From assembly GCA_002502625.1 (NCBI GenBank), contig DAPV01000007.1, forward strand, positions 1-25,622: a stretch of 25,622 nucleotides of DNA, given 5' to 3'. How positions within the stretch are numbered: the first letter of the stretch is position 1; every line of letters begins with the position of its first letter. A model generated the notes under the pieces. It was not told the origin of the DNA. It did no database searches and worked only from the letters and a program-made list of their open reading frames with translations. The translations under genes and the position numbers were made by a program. Of the stretch, positions 22,203 to 25,622 are shown one piece after another. This DNA comes from Euryarchaeota archaeon UBA125 (GTDB lineage Archaea; Thermoplasmatota; Poseidoniia; Poseidoniales; Thalassarchaeaceae).

Positions 22203-23813
22203 ATGGATGTCCTACCAACTAGGGTCAATCGTTCCGATCCGATTTTCAGTGATAGAGTATCACATAATAAGGGCTTAATCGATAACCTGCGGGATGAATT
22301 AGAAAAAGTGAAATTGGGTGGAGGTATGAAATATGTCGAACGCCACCGCAGTCGTGGAAAGGCATTACCTAGGGAGAGAATTCAATCTATTTGCGATCCT
22401 GGAACCGCATTCTTAGAAATGTCCCCCTTAGCAGCTCATGGACTGTATGATGGCAAGGCATCTTCAGCAGGTATTGTTACAGGTATTGGGATTGTACATG
22501 GTCGAGAATGCATGTTCGTTGCAAATGATGCAACAGTAAAAGGCGGATCATATTACCCTATGACTGTCAAGAAGCATATTCGTGCTCAGGAAATTGCAGA
22601 AGAGAACAATATTCCTTGTATTTATCTTGTTGACAGTGGAGGTGCATTCTTACCGATGCAGGACGAAGTTTTTCCTGATAAGGGGCATTTTGGAAGGATT
22701 TTTAGAAATCAAGCGATTATGTCTGGTAAAGGTATTCCTCAGATTGCTGCAGTCTGTGGGTCTTGTACTGCTGGAGGGGCATACGTACCTGCAATGTCCG
22801 ATGAATCAATTATAGTCAAAGGAAATGGAACCATATTTCTTGCTGGCCCTCCTCTTGTAAAAGCAGCTACTGGTGAAGAAGTCAGCGCCGAAGATTTAGG
22901 AGGAGCAGACGTTCACACTCGTCAATCAGGAGTGGCAGATCATTTTGCTGAAGACGAGCCTGAAGCATTGAGAATGGTAAGAAATATAGTAGAGAATCTG
23001 AATTCTAAACCCAAAACTCGTCTAGAAGTGTTTGATCCTGAACCTCCACGACATGAAGTGGAGGATATTTTAGGAATAATTCCAGAAGACAATCGTACTT
23101 CTTTCGATGTACGTGAAGTAATATCTAGAGTAGTTGATGGTTCTAGATTCCATGAATTCAAACCACGATATGGTACAACAATAGTATGTGGATTTGCTCG
23201 TATTCACGGGTATCCTGTTGGAATTGTTGCAAATAATGGAATTTTATTTTCAGAATCTTCTTTGAAAGGAGCCCACTTTGTTGAGTTATGTGGGCAAAGA
23301 GGGATTCCATTGGTTTTTCTTCAAAATATTACTGGATTCATGGTTGGTAAAGATTACGAAGCAGGGGGAATAGCAAAAGATGGTGCAAAATTAGTTACTG
23401 CTGTTTCCTGCGTTCCTGTTCCTAAATTTACTATTATTATTGGAGGTTCACATGGTGCAGGAAATTATGGGATGTGCGGAAGAGCATATGACCCTCGCTT
23501 TCTGTTTATGTGGCCAAATGCAAGAATTTCAGTAATGGGTGGACCTCAAGCAGCCCAAGTTCTTTCCACAGTTAAACAAGATCAGAGATTAAGAGAAGGC
23601 CTTGAACTGATGAATGAACAAGAGATAAAGCAATTCGAAGAACCAACTTTAGAAAAGTATGAGACAGAAGGAAGTCCATATTATTCTACGGCTAGACTAT
23701 GGGATGATGGAATAATTGATCCACGAGATACTAGAGATATTCTTGGACTTTGTATTAGTTCAACATTAAATGCACCAATGCCTGAATCAAAATATGGGAT
23801 TTTCAGAATGTGA
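22203..23813 (+). CDS. liuB: Methylcrotonyl-CoA carboxylase, carboxyltransferase (beta) subunit
   Basis: Transfers the carboxyl from carboxybiotin to 3-methylcrotonyl-CoA in leucine degradation. It is 536 residues, the MCC beta length. Features closer to MCC than to propionyl-CoA carboxylase include LVDSGGAFLPMQDEVFPD with GHFGRIFRNQA, SCTAGGAYVPAMSDESIIVK, GGADVHTRQSGVADHFAED, and LQNITGFMVGKDYEAGGIAK. The N-terminal GGGMKYVERHRSRGKALPRE is typical of the family. The two crotonase-fold halves carry the oxyanion-forming glycines (GGAYVP; GAGNYGM). The ATG at 22203 has no strong ribosome-binding site. liuC begins 4 bp after the stop. The MCC specificity is motif-based inference. Confidence 0.92.
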   Translation: MDVLPTRVNRSDPIFSDRVSHNKGLIDNLRDELEKVKLGGGMKYVERHRSRGKALPRERIQSICDPGTAFLEMSPLAAHGLYDGKASSAGIVTGIGIVHGRECMFVANDATVKGGSYYPMTVKKHIRAQEIAEENNIPCIYLVDSGGAFLPMQDEVFPDKGHFGRIFRNQAIMSGKGIPQIAAVCGSCTAGGAYVPAMSDESIIVKGNGTIFLAGPPLVKAATGEEVSAEDLGGADVHTRQSGVADHFAEDEPEALRMVRNIVENLNSKPKTRLEVFDPEPPRHEVEDILGIIPEDNRTSFDVREVISRVVDGSRFHEFKPRYGTTIVCGFARIHGYPVGIVANNGILFSESSLKGAHFVELCGQRGIPLVFLQNITGFMVGKDYEAGGIAKDGAKLVTAVSCVPVPKFTIIIGGSHGAGNYGMCGRAYDPRFLFMWPNARISVMGGPQAAQVLSTVKQDQRLREGLELMNEQEIKQFEEPTLEKYETEGSPYYSTARLWDDGIIDPRDTRDILGLCISSTLNAPMPESKYGIFRM

Positions 23814-23817
23814 TATA

Positions 23818-24678
23818 ATGAGTATTTCAACAAGTGATTATCCTGAAACAGAATTATGCAGATTAGAAATCGAAGGACCAGTAGCAAGAATTACGCTTTC
23901 TAGACCAGATGTATTCAATGCTCTGAATGTCCAATTAATTTCGGAATTGATTGAAATCTTTCATTGGACATCGAACAAATCAGTTTTCTCATTAGGCGAT
24001 TTGAAAGATTCTGAAGGGCATGAGAATCTAAGAATCCTAGTTCTTCAAGGAGAAGGTAGACATTTCTGTGCAGGAGCAGATATCAACATGATGAAAGAAG
24101 GAGGTGCAAAAAGCCCAGAAGAGAATCGGATTGACTCAGAAAGGTTGGATAGATTATTCAATTCTCTTTGGTCACATCCTTGTTTTACAATAGGAGTAGT
24201 ACAAGGAGTCGCATTAGGTGGTGGAGCAGGATTAATTGCATGTTTAGATCATGTTATTGTCGAGCCTAAAACTCGAATAGCTCTTTCCGAAGGAAAATTA
24301 GGTATTTTACCTGCAGTAATTGGCCCTTATGTTTACCGAAGATTAGGTAGTGCTCAATTCCGCCGTCTAGCTATGTTGGCGTCTCGTATTGGTTCAGAAG
24401 AGGCATTGAGAATAGGGATGATAGATCAGTTTGAAGAAAGCCCAGAAGCAGCAGTAGAGGCTATTGATGCAGTAATATCTGAAGTTTTGACTACTGGTCC
24501 GATGGCAGTCGGTGAGGCAAAAAAATTAACTTTAATTTTTGATAGATGGAAAGATTCGGATGAGGAATTACGTCTTTGGACGTTGGATAAAACAAGTAAA
24601 ATGCGTGGTTCTAAAGAAGGTCAAGAAGGACTCGCATCATTTCTCGAGAAGAGATCAGCAGAATGGAAATTAGATTAG
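23818..24678 (+). CDS. liuC: Enoyl-CoA hydratase family, probably methylglutaconyl-CoA hydratase
   Basis: Crotonase-fold protein of 286 residues. Oxyanion-hole motifs are HFCAGADINMM and QGVALGGGAGLIACLD. The catalytic Glu is in ALSEGKLGILPAVIGPYV. As in bacterial LiuC-type hydratases, the position of the other classical glutamate is a Gly (GGGAGL), and the ILPAVIGPYV segment resembles that group. It would hydrate 3-methylglutaconyl-CoA to HMG-CoA. An insert of about 18 residues rich in Lys/Asp (SLGDLKDSEGHENL) lies after the first helix. An open frame begins upstream at 23770 inside liuB, but the ATG at 23818 gives the normal N-terminus. The position between liuB and liuD supports the role. 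Confidence 0.87.
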   Translation: MSISTSDYPETELCRLEIEGPVARITLSRPDVFNALNVQLISELIEIFHWTSNKSVFSLGDLKDSEGHENLRILVLQGEGRHFCAGADINMMKEGGAKSPEENRIDSERLDRLFNSLWSHPCFTIGVVQGVALGGGAGLIACLDHVIVEPKTRIALSEGKLGILPAVIGPYVYRRLGSAQFRRLAMLASRIGSEEALRIGMIDQFEESPEAAVEAIDAVISEVLTTGPMAVGEAKKLTLIFDRWKDSDEELRLWTLDKTSKMRGSKEGQEGLASFLEKRSAEWKLD

Positions 24679-24688
24679 AGGCGATTCA

Positions 24689-25622
24689 ATGGTTAAACCA
24701 GAATGGATGAAAGAGGCGCCTAAGCCGATTTCATCTGTTTTAGTTGCTAATAGAGGTGAAATTGCTTGCCGTATCATTCGTGCATGTCAAGAAATGGAAA
24801 TAGAGGCTATTGCAGTCCAATCCTCTTCTGATGAAGGTGCATTACATACTGAAATGGCAGATAAAGTAATTTCTTTATCTGGTGAGAGTTTAGCAGATAC
24901 TTATCTTAATGGTGATGCAATTATTGATGCTGCAAAGTTATCTGGAGCTGATGCTATTCATCCTGGTTATGGTTTTCTCTCTGAGAGAGCAGATTTTGCA
25001 AAGTCGGTAATTTCTTCTGGAATAATTTGGATCGGACCATCTCCAGAAGCAATTGATTCGATGGGTGACAAGGTTACAGCTAGACGTCGAATGGAAGAAG
25101 CATCAGTTCCAGTAATTCCTGGAAGAGAAATTTTGATTGGAACTAATGAAGACTCTACTATTGACTCATTAGTCGATGCTGCCACATCTGTGGGCTATCC
25201 TCTTTTGCTCAAAGCAAGCGCCGGTGGAGGTGGAAAAGGAATGCGAATAGTACGTGAGCCAAAACTGCTTCAACAAGAATTTTTAGCAGCACAAAGGGAA
25301 GCAGAGAGCGCATTTGGAGATGGAACAGTTTACATCGAACGTCTATTAGAAAACTCAAGACATATTGAGGTTCAAGTTTTATCTGATAATCATGGAAATA
25401 CAGTTCATCTTTTCGAAAGAGAGTGTAGTATTCAACGTCGTCATCAAAAGGTAGTTGAAGAAGCTCCATCGCCAGTTCTCAATGAAGAAATTAGATCTGC
25501 AATGGGTAAAGCGGCTGTTTCAGCTGCTCAAGAAGTCTCTTATTCTGGAGCGGGAACAGTAGAATTTCTGTTATCGTCTGATGGTTCATTTTATTTTCTA
25601 GAAATGAATACAAGATTACAAG
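24689..25622 (+). CDS. liuD: Acyl-CoA (methylcrotonyl-CoA) carboxylase biotin carboxylase subunit, partial
   Basis: The first 311 codons of an ATP-grasp biotin carboxylase; the frame runs off the window. Translation gives VLVANRGEIACRIIRACQEM at the N-terminus, then IHPGYGFLSERADFA, the glycine-rich ATP loop KASAGGGGKGMRIV, RHIEVQVLSDNHGN, FERECSIQRRHQKVVEEAPS, and ends at EMNTRLQ, just before the usual VEHPVTE. Biotinylation occurs on a C-terminal domain that would lie beyond the window. With liuB 4 and liuC 10 bp apart in front, the full set is probably the MCC alpha subunit rather than propionyl-CoA carboxylase, but the seen part does not discriminate. GAGG sits about 8 bases before the ATG. 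Confidence 0.92.
   Translation, partial: MVKPEWMKEAPKPISSVLVANRGEIACRIIRACQEMEIEAIAVQSSSDEGALHTEMADKVISLSGESLADTYLNGDAIIDAAKLSGADAIHPGYGFLSERADFAKSVISSGIIWIGPSPEAIDSMGDKVTARRRMEEASVPVIPGREILIGTNEDSTIDSLVDAATSVGYPLLLKASAGGGGKGMRIVREPKLLQQEFLAAQREAESAFGDGTVYIERLLENSRHIEVQVLSDNHGNTVHLFERECSIQRRHQKVVEEAPSPVLNEEIRSAMGKAAVSAAQEVSYSGAGTVEFLLSSDGSFYFLEMNTRLQ

Noticed and set aside
22203..23813. Propionyl-CoA carboxylase beta subunit
   Set aside because: The SGGAFLPMQDEVFPD and GVADHFAED segments and the neighbouring LiuC-like hydratase fit methylcrotonyl-CoA carboxylase better.

Overview
The window reads as chromosome of a mesophilic, AT-rich euryarchaeon. Archaeal markers are aIF5B, L7Ae, S28e and L24e in their usual archaeal cluster, deoxyhypusine synthase, a DUF63 membrane protein, a long archaeal-type FKBP and a tRNA-Ile without encoded CCA. 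Mixed in are genes typical of bacteria or aerobic mesophilic archaea: UvrB, CcmF and a methylcrotonyl-CoA carboxylase / methylglutaconyl-CoA hydratase set. This combination fits a marine Thermoplasmata-related archaeon such as Marine Group II (Ca. Poseidoniales). That assignment is inference; no 16S gene is present.

Layout. 1-6627 is all on the minus strand. In transcription order it holds a PRC-barrel protein, tRNA-Ile(GAT), PRPP synthetase, the translation cluster L7Ae-S28e-L24e-Ndk-aIF5B, then a MoxR AAA+ ATPase and a ParA-type ATPase cut by the window edge. A good TATA-like box lies between prs and the L7Ae gene. 6628-7042 is a very AT-rich intergenic region with several palindromes and an 11-bp tandem repeat. 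7043-9022 (plus strand) is a two-gene unit: a class III aminotransferase and a small protein that looks like the substrate-binding half of an extended SDR epimerase without its Rossmann half. 9023-16097 (minus strand) is a tight five-gene run: UbiD-type decarboxylase, UbiA prenyltransferase, SDR oxidoreductase, UvrB and deoxyhypusine synthase. 16181-25622 (plus strand) holds a geranylgeranyl-reductase-family flavoprotein, CcmF, FKBP with a SAP domain, DUF63 protein, then a leucine-degradation cluster: MCC carboxyltransferase subunit, methylglutaconyl-CoA hydratase and the N-terminal part of the MCC biotin carboxylase subunit.

How the parts work together. The translation block makes ribosomal proteins, nucleotides and an initiation factor, and dys supplies the hypusine modification of aIF5A. 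UbiD, UbiA and the geranylgeranyl-reductase homologue around a divergent promoter region suggest synthesis and saturation of a prenylated quinone. CcmF next door adds cytochrome c maturation, so 13-20 kb looks like a respiratory neighbourhood. The Liu/MCC genes carry 3-methylcrotonyl-CoA to HMG-CoA, which in an archaeon could feed either acetyl-CoA or mevalonate lipid synthesis.

No CRISPR array, insertion sequence, prophage or obvious defence system is visible. The least explained parts are the aminotransferase / orphan SDR-half pair and the palindrome-rich spacer in front of it.
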